A stretch of 6,400 nucleotides of DNA from Chloroflexota bacterium (GCA_002708065.1 PAOO01000025.1:1-6400); one strand, 5' to 3'. Shown: positions 1 to 6,027, numbered from the stretch's first letter. Program-made: numbers and translations. The notes: generated from the sequence alone by a model not told the origin.

Positions 1-425
1 CTTAAGAGGACATCGTAGCAAATCTACTAACCTCAATGTTCTACAAGTTGTTGGCGTTAGTTACAAATTCGACAACGATGACTAAGATGGGCCTCTAATA
101 TCCTTTGAATACCTCCACACCTGTCCTGATTAGATTTGGAAGGCGGGCACGAGTACTTTGCTGGTTAAACGAATCACCTTCTATGCCCAGGTAACGTAAT
201 TTAGGAAGGAAATTCAGGGACCAACTGAAGAAGGTGAAATAGATGGACAAAGCCCGAATGTATAAATAAGGTTATTTTGTACTACAGTCGCCACTATCCC
301 CTATGTATTTTTTCACAACCAAGCTGTAGATTTGGCGTCACCGCCCTTCTAGAAACTCCACAAACTTCGCCCATCTGTCGCTTTGCTAATAGGGCAGGAG
401 AGAAAAAGTGACAGCTAATAGTCGG
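1..425. other. Left-edge stretch with no supportable gene
   Basis: I see no convincing coding region here. All frames are broken by frequent stops. A 27-codon open stretch enters from the left edge in + frame 2 and ends at the TAA at 83-85, but its sequence is not recognisable. The stretch lies downstream of the minus-strand methyltransferase, so its right part would be that gene's 3' untranslated region. The only pattern I noticed is the octamer GCTAATA(G/A), found at 385-392, 414-421 and 425-432, around the methyltransferase stop. No tRNA, rRNA or clear terminator was seen. Confidence 0.6.
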
Positions 426-1064
426 CTAATAATTTAGAACTCGATATACCCATACTTGATGTAAAACGTCAGGTTCACCTGTAGGCAGTGGGTGGAATTC
501 CTCACTGACATCTACAACTTCCCATAATTTTTTAGATTCCATTTCTTCCTGTTTCTCTTTGAATCCGTTTTTCAGATATACGTCTGTTCTTATAGTAAAA
601 ACTATATATCCCTGAGGTTTGGTGATCCTCAGTAGTTCTTTGAAGGAGTCGGGACCCGCGTGACCGAGAGTCATGACTCCGACACTGATCACAGCGTCAA
701 AAGAGTCAGTTGCATAGCTCAGTGGTTCCCCGAGGACCATCTGGTCTAATTTTCCATAGACGTTTTTATCCCGCGCTTCTCTGAGCATTCCTTCTGATAG
801 ATCCATCGCAGTGAGGTTCTGGAACCCGTGTTCTGCCAGTGCGAGACCCACTAGTCCGGTTCCTGCTCCTGCATCCAGGACAATGGAATCTGGATGAACA
901 TATTTTGCTAAGTAGGCAGATGCTGTCTTGGGTGCAATCCAACCGAAAACTTCCGATAGATCTTTATCATAATCTTTGGCCCATTCATCGTATCTTTGGG
1001 ATAATTCGGAATTGTTTTTCGAAGAATAAACCCACTGGACCCGGTCTTCATTTTTGTTGTTCAT
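426..1064 (-). CDS. Class I SAM-dependent methyltransferase, METTL27/WBSCR27-like
   Basis: This 212-residue protein is a complete small Rossmann-fold methyltransferase that would move a methyl group from S-adenosylmethionine to an unidentified acceptor in the cytoplasm. Seen in the sequence: an N-terminal helix with a YDEWAKDYD segment (about residues 25-33), typical of the METTL27-like group; motif I VLDAGAGTG (62-70), the SAM-binding glycine loop; an acidic residue ending strand 2 (Asp88 in AMDLS) that would hold the ribose hydroxyls; motif II around SFDAVISVGV (121-130); and motif III LLRITKPQGYIVFTI (144-158). There is no signal peptide or membrane segment. The ATG at 1064 is preceded by GGAGAG at 1070-1075 with a 5-base spacer, which supports this start. 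It is transcribed away from the membrane-protein gene and stands alone, so the neighbours give no hint of substrate. The family is clear; the substrate (small molecule more likely than nucleic acid) is inference. Confidence 0.9.
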   Translation of the reverse strand: MNNKNEDRVQWVYSSKNNSELSQRYDEWAKDYDKDLSEVFGWIAPKTASAYLAKYVHPDSIVLDAGAGTGLVGLALAEHGFQNLTAMDLSEGMLREARDKNVYGKLDQMVLGEPLSYATDSFDAVISVGVMTLGHAGPDSFKELLRITKPQGYIVFTIRTDVYLKNGFKEKQEEMESKKLWEVVDVSEEFHPLPTGEPDVLHQVWVYRVLNY

Positions 1065-1427
1065 TAATGCTCTCCGGAATTTTCGTCAATTAAAAGAGGA
1101 TCATCAGGCCATTGTTATTAAAACGGCCGGGACTTTACTAAAAGGAAGCTCCTCTTAAGGGTATACCCGGGAAAGTATCACAGGAAATGCTTGGAAACTC
1201 AGTACTTTAGGCGAAGTAGGTTTACGCCCTGAACCAGTAATCAACTAGATGCCTCAGGCTAGGCAGTAGCACTCCCAAATAACGAACACTGAAGCAATTA
1301 ACTGCCCCAATTTATGCCTCATATTCTCTTGCATATATGTCTGTATATCAGCGTTAATTAGGACCTTATTTTTGCAGACAATGGTAAAAGTTCGTTGGGA
1401 TACAGTGGAACAAGAAGGAGAAGACAG
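1065..1427. other. Divergent spacer between methyltransferase and membrane-protein genes
   Basis: No gene is supported here. The two flanking genes are read outward, so both promoters should lie in this stretch. The left end carries the methyltransferase ribosome-binding site. A 10-base palindrome GGGTATACCC sits at 1159-1168. AT-rich sequence around 1320-1375 is the likeliest place for the membrane-protein promoter: a TTGCAT-like -35 at 1329-1334 and a GTTAAT-like -10 at 1353-1358 are 18 bases apart, but both match the consensus poorly. I would not call an operator from this. Confidence 0.4.
1415..1420 (+). promoter_or_regulatory. Ribosome-binding site fixing the membrane-protein start
   Basis: AAGGAG lies seven bases before the ATG at 1428. 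The reading frame stays open upstream to a TTG at 1395, but that longer start would put this site inside the gene and add an arginine-rich 11-residue leader encoded by the site itself. The ATG is therefore preferred. Confidence 0.85.
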
Positions 1428-2051
1428 ATGAGTTCACGTACGTTAACCGGATGGTTACTGATTGGAGGGCCCATCGTTATGTGGGCGGGCTTCATGAGTA
1501 TGTTACCGGCCCTCGGCAACGTAGACTGGGGTGACGCCTCGGAAATGATCCCCGCAGCGGGGGAGAATGCCGGAATCATGAAAACCGCAATTTCAGTGGC
1601 CACGCTGGGGATGCTAATAGTGGCCGCCGGGTTTGCCGGGCTGAACCACTCCATGTCGGGCGGTTCTGGAGCCCATTACATGAGAGCGGGCCTGCTCGTT
1701 TACGTTATAGGCGCGACGGTAGTGATTGGAGAATCAGCGCTGACCATTGGAATGGCGGAAGCCGCCTCCGGCGGAAACCAGGCTGTGGGGGAGGCACTTT
1801 ATGGCGCCGCCGGGGCCATCGGTTCTGCCGGTGAAGCCACTCGTTTTCTGGGGATGGCCGTTATAGGCTTCGCCATCTATACGCAGAAGAACCTGCATAT
1901 GGTCCTGGGATGCCTCATGTTCCTAATCGGCCTCATTGGCGCCGGGTTGTCAGTTTGCGTGTACCAGTCCGACTTTATGATGATAGCGTACGTCGCCATG
2001 ACCATAGTGACCGTAGCCACGGGAATACTGGTAATCAGGGCCAAAGAATAA
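1428..2051 (+). CDS. Six-helix integral membrane protein, function unknown
   Basis: I do not recognise this 207-residue protein as a named family. It is strongly hydrophobic, with about six predicted membrane helices near residues 8-28, 53-72, 86-110, 138-152, 157-178 and 183-204. A polar loop (about 30-50) separates helices 1 and 2, and a small-residue-rich Gly/Ala loop (about 110-137) precedes helix 4. There are few charges within the helices (Glu102 is one) and the C-terminus is short and basic (IRAKE). The first helix starts close to the N-terminus and could act as a signal anchor. No transporter, protease or channel motif is visible, so it should stay a hypothetical membrane protein. By eye the gene is GC-richer than its neighbours, although Ala/Gly content and third-position G/C both contribute. 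It is convergent with the sulfatase pair, with a strong hairpin in between, and appears to be its own transcription unit. Confidence 0.8.
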   Translation: MSSRTLTGWLLIGGPIVMWAGFMSMLPALGNVDWGDASEMIPAAGENAGIMKTAISVATLGMLIVAAGFAGLNHSMSGGSGAHYMRAGLLVYVIGATVVIGESALTIGMAEAASGGNQAVGEALYGAAGAIGSAGEATRFLGMAVIGFAIYTQKNLHMVLGCLMFLIGLIGAGLSVCVYQSDFMMIAYVAMTIVTVATGILVIRAKE

Positions 2052-2222
2052 AGGACTGTACTCCAGAGGGTCCGCAGTTCATAACCTGCGAGTGAGGGAG
2101 GCCGAATCTCGGCTCTCCCTCACTCGCATTCTCATTAGAGGGCATATTTTTCTTCATCAGTGGATCTTTCTCGCCTAAGAATCTGTTCTGCCAAAAGGCT
2201 TTTTACGAGGGTGATCGAGAAC
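2052..2222. other. Convergent intergenic region
   Basis: This gap lies between the 3' ends of the membrane-protein gene and the second sulfatase gene. Its main content is the long hairpin annotated separately at 2088-2127. A TTTTT run at about 2200-2204 follows a very short GCC/GGC stem, too weak to call a terminator. No open reading frame of interest begins here. Confidence 0.6.
2088..2127. terminator. Long hairpin between convergent genes, probable bidirectional terminator
   Basis: A 13-bp perfect stem (GCGAGTGAGGGAG at 2088-2100 with its complement at 2115-2127) continues, after one bulged T at 2114, into a further 5 bp (GCCGA at 2101-2105 with TCGGC at 2109-2113), closed by a three-base ATC loop. 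It begins 37 bases after the membrane-protein stop and lies about 95 bases beyond the sulfatase stop on the other strand. Stem length and position fit a shared terminator. It lacks an adjacent U-tract on either strand, so it may instead block or stabilise 3' ends, or work with another factor. Confidence 0.65.
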
Positions 2223-3848
2223 TTAGTACGGGATTGGAATAGTCTTGTTTATCACATCGTTATGGGGAATCTCATACCATTCTGCGGCGACCGGACCAGC
2301 AAATGGAGATTCCTCAAATCTACAATCCACATCCGTCAACCTTGGATCGTTGTGATTTTCCAGGATCTCCAAAAGCTTCGCGGACAGTGTATTCCTTGTC
2401 TCTGAATAAGAAGGATCTCCCGCTATGTTCCTCATATAGTATGGATCAACCCTAAGGTCATACAGCTCTTCCGAGGGCCTTTTACCAAATGCCAAATCAA
2501 ACTTCGCGCGGACCCCATCCACACCTCGGTTAACGAGCATCCAGTGTTTTGTTGGACCGTCGTCTATGTCTGGGAAAGGACTTCTCACGGCCCTGTTGGA
2601 AGCCGAGCTCAATATTCGGGTAATTTCCTCCGCATCGACCAAAGCGGGATCTTCCATTCCGTTAGGGTCACCAATCGGCCAGCGATCGGGTGCGAAGTTT
2701 CGTATATATAGAAAATCCCTGGTCCGTATAGCTCTGGAAGGGTAAGGAAGACCTCCTGACCTTGCATATGCTACATGGCGTTCACGCCCGAAAATTACAT
2801 ATTCGTGCTCATCATCGCATCTGACTTCCGACTCTGAGGTGAGCAACGGTAAAATGCTGTCCACCATATTGTCCGGAGGTTGTTCCCCTGCGGCCTCCAG
2901 GAAAGTTGGGGCAAGACTCATAAGGTTGACTAGATCATCCACTACTTTGCCCGGTTCTATTTTGCCCGGCCACCTGGCGGCCAGAGAAACCTGGGTTCCG
3001 ATATCGTAGAGATTGCATTTTGCACGGGGGAACCCGGGTATACCATGATCACCACTGACAATAACAAGGGTATTCTCCAACTCACCGGCTCTTTCAAGCT
3101 CCTCAAGTATTATTCCAATGCCAGCATCGACCGCCTGTACCTCTCCGAGATAATCATTAAAGTCCTCCCTTATCTCGGGAACATCCGGGAGGAACTCGGG
3201 CATCCGCCCTTTCAAGTTATCGGGTTCAAGGCCCCACAGAGATTTTCCCGATCCTCTTTCCCACGACCTGTGGGTGTTGACTGGTCCCCACCAGTAACAA
3301 AAGGGTTTGTTCTCCGGGACATTCTTGAGGAATGCGACGAAATTACCTCGAGTTTCATCAAAGAGGAGCTCTTTAGCACCATCAACACCAAGCTCCGGAA
3401 CCTTTTTGGAAACCTCCTGGGAAAACTCCCTCCACCGGTTTCCGCAGGGTTCATATCGAGTTCGTTGCCCTCCATAGGGTGCATTTTCCGCCTTTCCCGG
3501 AGACCAGACTTTATAGGTGTATCCGATCTGGTAACCGCTCTCTTCCAAGATCATGGGATAGGTTGGAATAGATTCGTCCCAATATGCCCCGTCGAGTATG
3601 GCCCCAAGTCCGGTTTCCCAGAAGTAAGTTCCAGATAATATGGAGCTTCTGCAAGGGGTGCAGGAGGGAGCCGGCACATGAGCGTTAGTGAAAATCGCAC
3701 CCTCTGCCGCGACTCTGTCGAAGTTAGGCGTGTCGATAAGTTGGTTAACTGTGTCTTCACTCTCGTGACGTCGATATGCACTTGCATACCTTCCCCAGTC
3801 GTCGGCGAATAAGAAGACAATGTTGGGTCTTTCTCTTTGTTCATTCAT
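2223..3848 (-). CDS. Type I sulfatase, SGSH/heparan N-sulfatase-like, second gene of a tandem pair
   Basis: This complete 541-residue formylglycine-dependent sulfatase would hydrolyse a sulfate ester or sulfamate, releasing sulfate. Seen in the sequence: strand 1 and the calcium-ligand pair Asp16-Asp17 (FLFADDWG); the signature CTPCR at 63-67, where Cys63 would become formylglycine and Arg67 stabilises it; Lys113 in YKVW; His193 in NTHRSW; Asp267-His268 in SGDHG, completing the metal site; Lys277 in FPRAKCNLYD; and a C-terminal subdomain with ELYDLRVDP (461-469) and HNDPR (499-503), typical of the SGSH-like group. Length is near the roughly 500 residues of that family. There is no signal peptide: the N-terminus runs straight into the first strand, implying a cytoplasmic enzyme. 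It lies 51 bases after the other sulfatase, to which it is about 79% identical over residues 1-397 by hand count. The start matches the paralogue's, but its ribosome-binding site is poor. Substrate unknown. Confidence 0.93.
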   Translation of the reverse strand: MNEQRERPNIVFLFADDWGRYASAYRRHESEDTVNQLIDTPNFDRVAAEGAIFTNAHVPAPSCTPCRSSILSGTYFWETGLGAILDGAYWDESIPTYPMILEESGYQIGYTYKVWSPGKAENAPYGGQRTRYEPCGNRWREFSQEVSKKVPELGVDGAKELLFDETRGNFVAFLKNVPENKPFCYWWGPVNTHRSWERGSGKSLWGLEPDNLKGRMPEFLPDVPEIREDFNDYLGEVQAVDAGIGIILEELERAGELENTLVIVSGDHGIPGFPRAKCNLYDIGTQVSLAARWPGKIEPGKVVDDLVNLMSLAPTFLEAAGEQPPDNMVDSILPLLTSESEVRCDDEHEYVIFGRERHVAYARSGGLPYPSRAIRTRDFLYIRNFAPDRWPIGDPNGMEDPALVDAEEITRILSSASNRAVRSPFPDIDDGPTKHWMLVNRGVDGVRAKFDLAFGKRPSEELYDLRVDPYYMRNIAGDPSYSETRNTLSAKLLEILENHNDPRLTDVDCRFEESPFAGPVAAEWYEIPHNDVINKTIPIPY

Positions 3849-3899
3849 GTTGTTTTGTCTAAACTCCCCTGTGTTCCCATAGGTGACGGTTAACGAAGA
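3849..3899 (-). promoter_or_regulatory. Sulfatase intergenic spacer with weak or distant ribosome-binding site
   Basis: The spacer between the two sulfatase genes is short enough for one transcript. The only good Shine-Dalgarno-like string, GGGGAG at 3864-3869 on the minus strand, is 15 bases from the ATG at 3848, which is too far for efficient use. At the position where the upstream paralogue has AAGGAG (-14 to -9) this gene has TTAGAC, although the adjacent AAAACAA is conserved in both. Translation of the second copy may be weaker or depend on coupling. Confidence 0.5.
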
Positions 3900-5531
3900 T
3901 CAACGAGGTGTAGGGGGGGACCATGTTTCCCCGTTTTGCTCCCCTTCGTACCAGTCAGCCGCAGGAGAGCCTATGTAAGGCGATCTCTCAAATCTACAGA
4001 CCTCTTCGGCTATTCTTGGATCGTTATGTTCTTCCATAACGGTGAGTAAAGTACCAGATAAACTATTCCTTATCTCTGTGTAATCAGAATCGGAAGCTAC
4101 GTTTTTCAAATAATGAGGATCCTTTCTCAGGTCATAAAGTTCCTCACCTGGTCTTTTACCAAAAGCCAAATCAAACTTCGGCCGTACTTCTACCGCGTTC
4201 CTATTAGCTAGCATCCAATACTTCGTCGGGCCAGTATCTATATCAGCGAAAGCATTCCGAAATTTTCTACGTTCTCCCCACTGGGAAGCCGCTATCAGCA
4301 TATCGTCCATATCCTCTGGATCTGATTCGGTATTTTCGAACCCGGCTGGATCGCCTATAGGCCAACGATCCGGCTCAAAGTTTCGGATATACAGGTAATT
4401 CTTAGTGCGTATTGCGCGGGAAGGGTAAGGAAGCCCTCCGGATCTTGCAAATGCCACATGGCGTTCTCGTCCAAGGATGACGTATTCTCCATTTCCCTCA
4501 TACTCAAATTCAGAATCTGAGATAAGCAATGAGAGAATGCTTTCAGTCATATTGTCTAGAGGTTGCTCACCGGCAGCTTCAAGGAAAGTCGGAGCGAGAC
4601 TCATAAGGCTTACAACGTTTTCTATGACCTTGCCTGCTTTGATTTTACCGGGCCATCTTGCAGCAAGAGTTACCTGACTTCCTATGTCATAGAGATTACA
4701 TTTGGCCCGTGGGAATCCAGGTATACCATGGTCACCACTAACGACAACCAATGTGTTGTCCAATTCACCTGCTTTTTCCAGCTCCTCCAAAATAATACCT
4801 ATTCCTGCATCAATCGCCTGAACCTCGCCCAGATAATCGTTAAAGTCCTCCCGAATTTCGGGAACATCGGGCAGGAAATCAGGCATCCGGCCCTTCAGCT
4901 GGTCGGGATCAAGTCCCCAAAGTACTTTCCCGGAGCCCTGGCCCCAGGGTCTGTGGGTATTGACAGGCCCCCACCAGTAGCAAAAGGGATCTCCTTCTGG
5001 AACATCCTCCAAGAACGAAAGGAAATTGTTTCGTGTCTCGTCAAAGAGTATTTCTTTGGCATTATCAACCCCGATTTCAGGAGCGTTCTTAGTTGCTTCT
5101 TGAGAAAATATACTCCAGTTGTTTCCAGCTGACTCATATCTGGTACGGGATCCACCATACGGGGCATTTTCCGTTTTTCCCGGAGACCACACTTTATATG
5201 TATGACCAATGTGGTACCCACTTTCTTCGAGCAGCAAGGGATAGGTCGGAATAGATTCATCCCATCTTGCCCCCTCAAGTATTGCCCCGAGACCGGTCTC
5301 CCAAAAATAGGTGCCGGAAAGTATGGAGCTTCTGCAAGGTGTGCAGGAAGGTACTGGAACGTGAGCGTTAGTAAAAATCGCTCCTTCGGCAGCAATCCTA
5401 TCGAAGTTGGGGGTGCTTATAAGTTGGTTGATCGAATTATCGCCTTCGAATTTGCTGTAAGCACCTGCATACCTCCCCCAGTCGTCCGCAAACAAAAAGA
5501 CAATGTTGGGTCTTTTCTGTCGTTCATTCAT
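3900..5531 (-). CDS. Type I sulfatase, SGSH/heparan N-sulfatase-like, first gene of a tandem pair
   Basis: This complete 543-residue sulfatase is the promoter-proximal member of the pair, with the same expected chemistry as its neighbour: formylglycine-dependent release of sulfate. The catalytic set is intact: Asp16-Asp17, CTPCR at 63-67 with Cys63 as the formylglycine precursor, Lys113, His193, Asp267-His268 and Lys277; ELYDLRKDP (464-472) and HNDPR (502-506) mark the C-terminal subdomain. No signal peptide is present, so a cytoplasmic location is inferred. The frame is open upstream to a GTG at 5600 (566 residues), but the ATG at 5531 is chosen because AAGGAG lies 8 bases before it and the protein then aligns from residue 1 with its paralogue. 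The two differ mainly at about 121-180, 330-350 and 397-433 (three extra residues here) and at the tail, which ends in SPPTPR. Inside the His193 loop it reads HRPWGQGSGKV against HRSWERGSGKS, hinting at different substrates. The substrate cannot be named from sequence. Confidence 0.94.
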   Translation of the reverse strand: MNERQKRPNIVFLFADDWGRYAGAYSKFEGDNSINQLISTPNFDRIAAEGAIFTNAHVPVPSCTPCRSSILSGTYFWETGLGAILEGARWDESIPTYPLLLEESGYHIGHTYKVWSPGKTENAPYGGSRTRYESAGNNWSIFSQEATKNAPEIGVDNAKEILFDETRNNFLSFLEDVPEGDPFCYWWGPVNTHRPWGQGSGKVLWGLDPDQLKGRMPDFLPDVPEIREDFNDYLGEVQAIDAGIGIILEELEKAGELDNTLVVVSGDHGIPGFPRAKCNLYDIGSQVTLAARWPGKIKAGKVIENVVSLMSLAPTFLEAAGEQPLDNMTESILSLLISDSEFEYEGNGEYVILGRERHVAFARSGGLPYPSRAIRTKNYLYIRNFEPDRWPIGDPAGFENTESDPEDMDDMLIAASQWGERRKFRNAFADIDTGPTKYWMLANRNAVEVRPKFDLAFGKRPGEELYDLRKDPHYLKNVASDSDYTEIRNSLSGTLLTVMEEHNDPRIAEEVCRFERSPYIGSPAADWYEGEQNGETWSPPTPR

Positions 5532-5539
5532 ATTGTTTT

Positions 5540-5545
5540 CTCCTT
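5540..5545 (-). promoter_or_regulatory. Ribosome-binding site fixing the first sulfatase start
   Basis: AAGGAG on the minus strand lies 8 bases before the ATG at 5531. It decides against the longer GTG start at 5600, whose first 23 codons would include this site and the hairpin just upstream. Confidence 0.88.
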
Positions 5546-5546
5546 G

Positions 5547-5564
5547 ATCCGAACTGCTTCGGAT
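5547..5564 (-). promoter_or_regulatory. Leader hairpin one base upstream of the sulfatase ribosome-binding site
   Basis: A perfect 7-bp inverted repeat (ATCCGAA, GCAG loop, TTCGGAT on the minus strand) ends one base before AAGGAG. In the mRNA it would form a stem directly next to the ribosome-binding site, without covering it. It could tune ribosome access, protect the 5' end, or be the DNA operator of a dimeric regulator. It is absent before the second sulfatase gene. The role is inference; the repeat is seen. Confidence 0.5.
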
Positions 5565-5719
5565 ATTGATGTCGTTACCATTGATGAAAGCGAGGTTCAC
5601 TAAAGAGTTACCAGTGTGGTTCTCTCAGGTGATCTCTGGCAAGCCATGATTGACGACATTCCTGGAATTCTTATCACTCATACCTTAACTTCGCGAATTC
5701 ACGAACATTCTGAAGCCAT

Positions 5720-5738
5720 CTGCCCGTTGGACGGGCAG
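5720..5738. promoter_or_regulatory. Perfect 8-bp inverted repeat in the divergent region, possible operator
   Basis: CTGCCCGT at 5720-5727 and ACGGGCAG at 5731-5738 are exact inverted copies around a TGG spacer. The dyad is GC-rich within an AT-richer spacer, lies about 190 bases upstream of the sulfatase start and 290 upstream of the oxidoreductase start, and has no adjacent T-run on either strand. It could be a shared operator; a short hairpin of another kind is equally possible. Confidence 0.4.
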
Positions 5739-5898
5739 TTAAGATCCGAGTTTGTTTTGAGAGAGCTTTGATAGCCTTTATTCCCTTTACTTTAGCAGGA
5801 ACACTGGATATGGACACTTAACATGTTAGCTTAAGAATCCCGTGAATCGGCAGGTGTACACTTAGGCCAACTGAATGCCTAAATGAAACGGATATAGC

Positions 5899-5904
5899 TA
5901 TAAT
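5899..5904 (+). promoter_or_regulatory. Consensus TATAAT -10 candidate for the oxidoreductase gene
   Basis: An exact TATAAT occurs on the plus strand about 120 bases before the oxidoreductase start, in AT-rich sequence. No good -35 element is seen 16-18 bases upstream, so this is a weak promoter call; a second candidate, TATATT, lies at 5962-5967. Confidence 0.25.
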
Positions 5905-5958
5905 TTTTCACCGTTGTTGAATGAGAATCCCGATGTTGTTCAGCGGCGATAACCGTAC

Positions 5959-5977
5959 AGGTATATTAAGAATACCT
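5959..5977. promoter_or_regulatory. Inverted repeat over a possible oxidoreductase -10 element
   Basis: AGGTAT (5959-5964) and ATACCT (5972-5977) are exact inverted copies with a 7-base centre. The left arm overlaps TATATT at 5962-5967, a near-consensus -10 about 60 bases before the ATG at 6028, with a poor -35 candidate TTCAGC (5939-5944) 17 bases upstream. If that promoter is real, the dyad would be well placed for a repressor. Arms of 6 bp can arise by chance, so confidence is low. Confidence 0.3.
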
Positions 5978-6012
5978 TTCGGGTTGATCAGCTTTCCTAA
6001 GTATTAGCTTCC

Positions 6013-6019
6013 GGGAGGA
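6013..6019 (+). promoter_or_regulatory. Ribosome-binding site of the oxidoreductase gene
   Basis: GGGAGGA ends eight bases before the ATG at 6028, a near-ideal Shine-Dalgarno site that fixes the start of the truncated right-edge gene. Confidence 0.85.
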
Positions 6020-6027
6020 GTACATAC

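Larger units (their letters stand above)
5532..6027. other. Divergent control region between sulfatases and oxidoreductase
   Basis: No gene is supported in this spacer; it must carry the sulfatase promoter on the minus strand and the oxidoreductase promoter on the plus strand. It contains three inverted repeats annotated separately (5547-5564, 5720-5738, 5959-5977), a 10-base palindrome TAACATGTTA at 5819-5828, and candidate -10 elements for the plus strand. For the minus strand I see only a weak pair (TATGAG-like -10 near 5680 with a poor -35 17 bases upstream), which I do not call. Confidence 0.55.

Noticed and set aside
2..85. Open stretch entering from the left edge in + frame 2, ending at TAA 83-85
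   Set aside because: At 27 codons it is too short to recognise; it could be the tail of a gene outside the window but nothing supports this.
385..432. Three copies of GCTAATA around the methyltransferase stop, considered as a direct-repeat array
   Set aside because: The unit is too short, spacing is irregular (starts 29 and 11 bases apart), and one copy overlaps the coding end; this is compatible with chance and not a CRISPR or iteron pattern.
1395..1427. TTG-initiated 11-codon extension of the membrane protein
   Set aside because: The AAGGAG site lies within it and is ideally spaced for the ATG at 1428.
2190..2204. GCC-AAAA-GGC followed by TTTTT, a possible intrinsic terminator on the plus strand
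   Set aside because: A 3-bp stem is too short to terminate transcription.
3045..3638. 197-codon plus-strand open frame opposite the second sulfatase gene
   Set aside because: It is antisense to a gene with a complete catalytic motif set; its translation has no recognisable motif and it has no better start signal. It is a codon-usage shadow.
4563..5132. 189-codon plus-strand open frame opposite the first sulfatase gene
   Set aside because: It lies opposite the same region as the antisense frame in the paralogue, as expected from duplicated coding sequence; there is no independent evidence that it is translated.
5532..5600. GTG-initiated 23-codon N-terminal extension of the first sulfatase
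   Set aside because: It would be encoded by the leader hairpin and ribosome-binding site, has no counterpart in the paralogue, and does not resemble a signal peptide (no basic start followed by a hydrophobic core).
5819..5828. Ten-base palindrome TAACATGTTA
   Set aside because: Palindromes of this length are expected several times by chance in a window of this size, and it does not extend outward.
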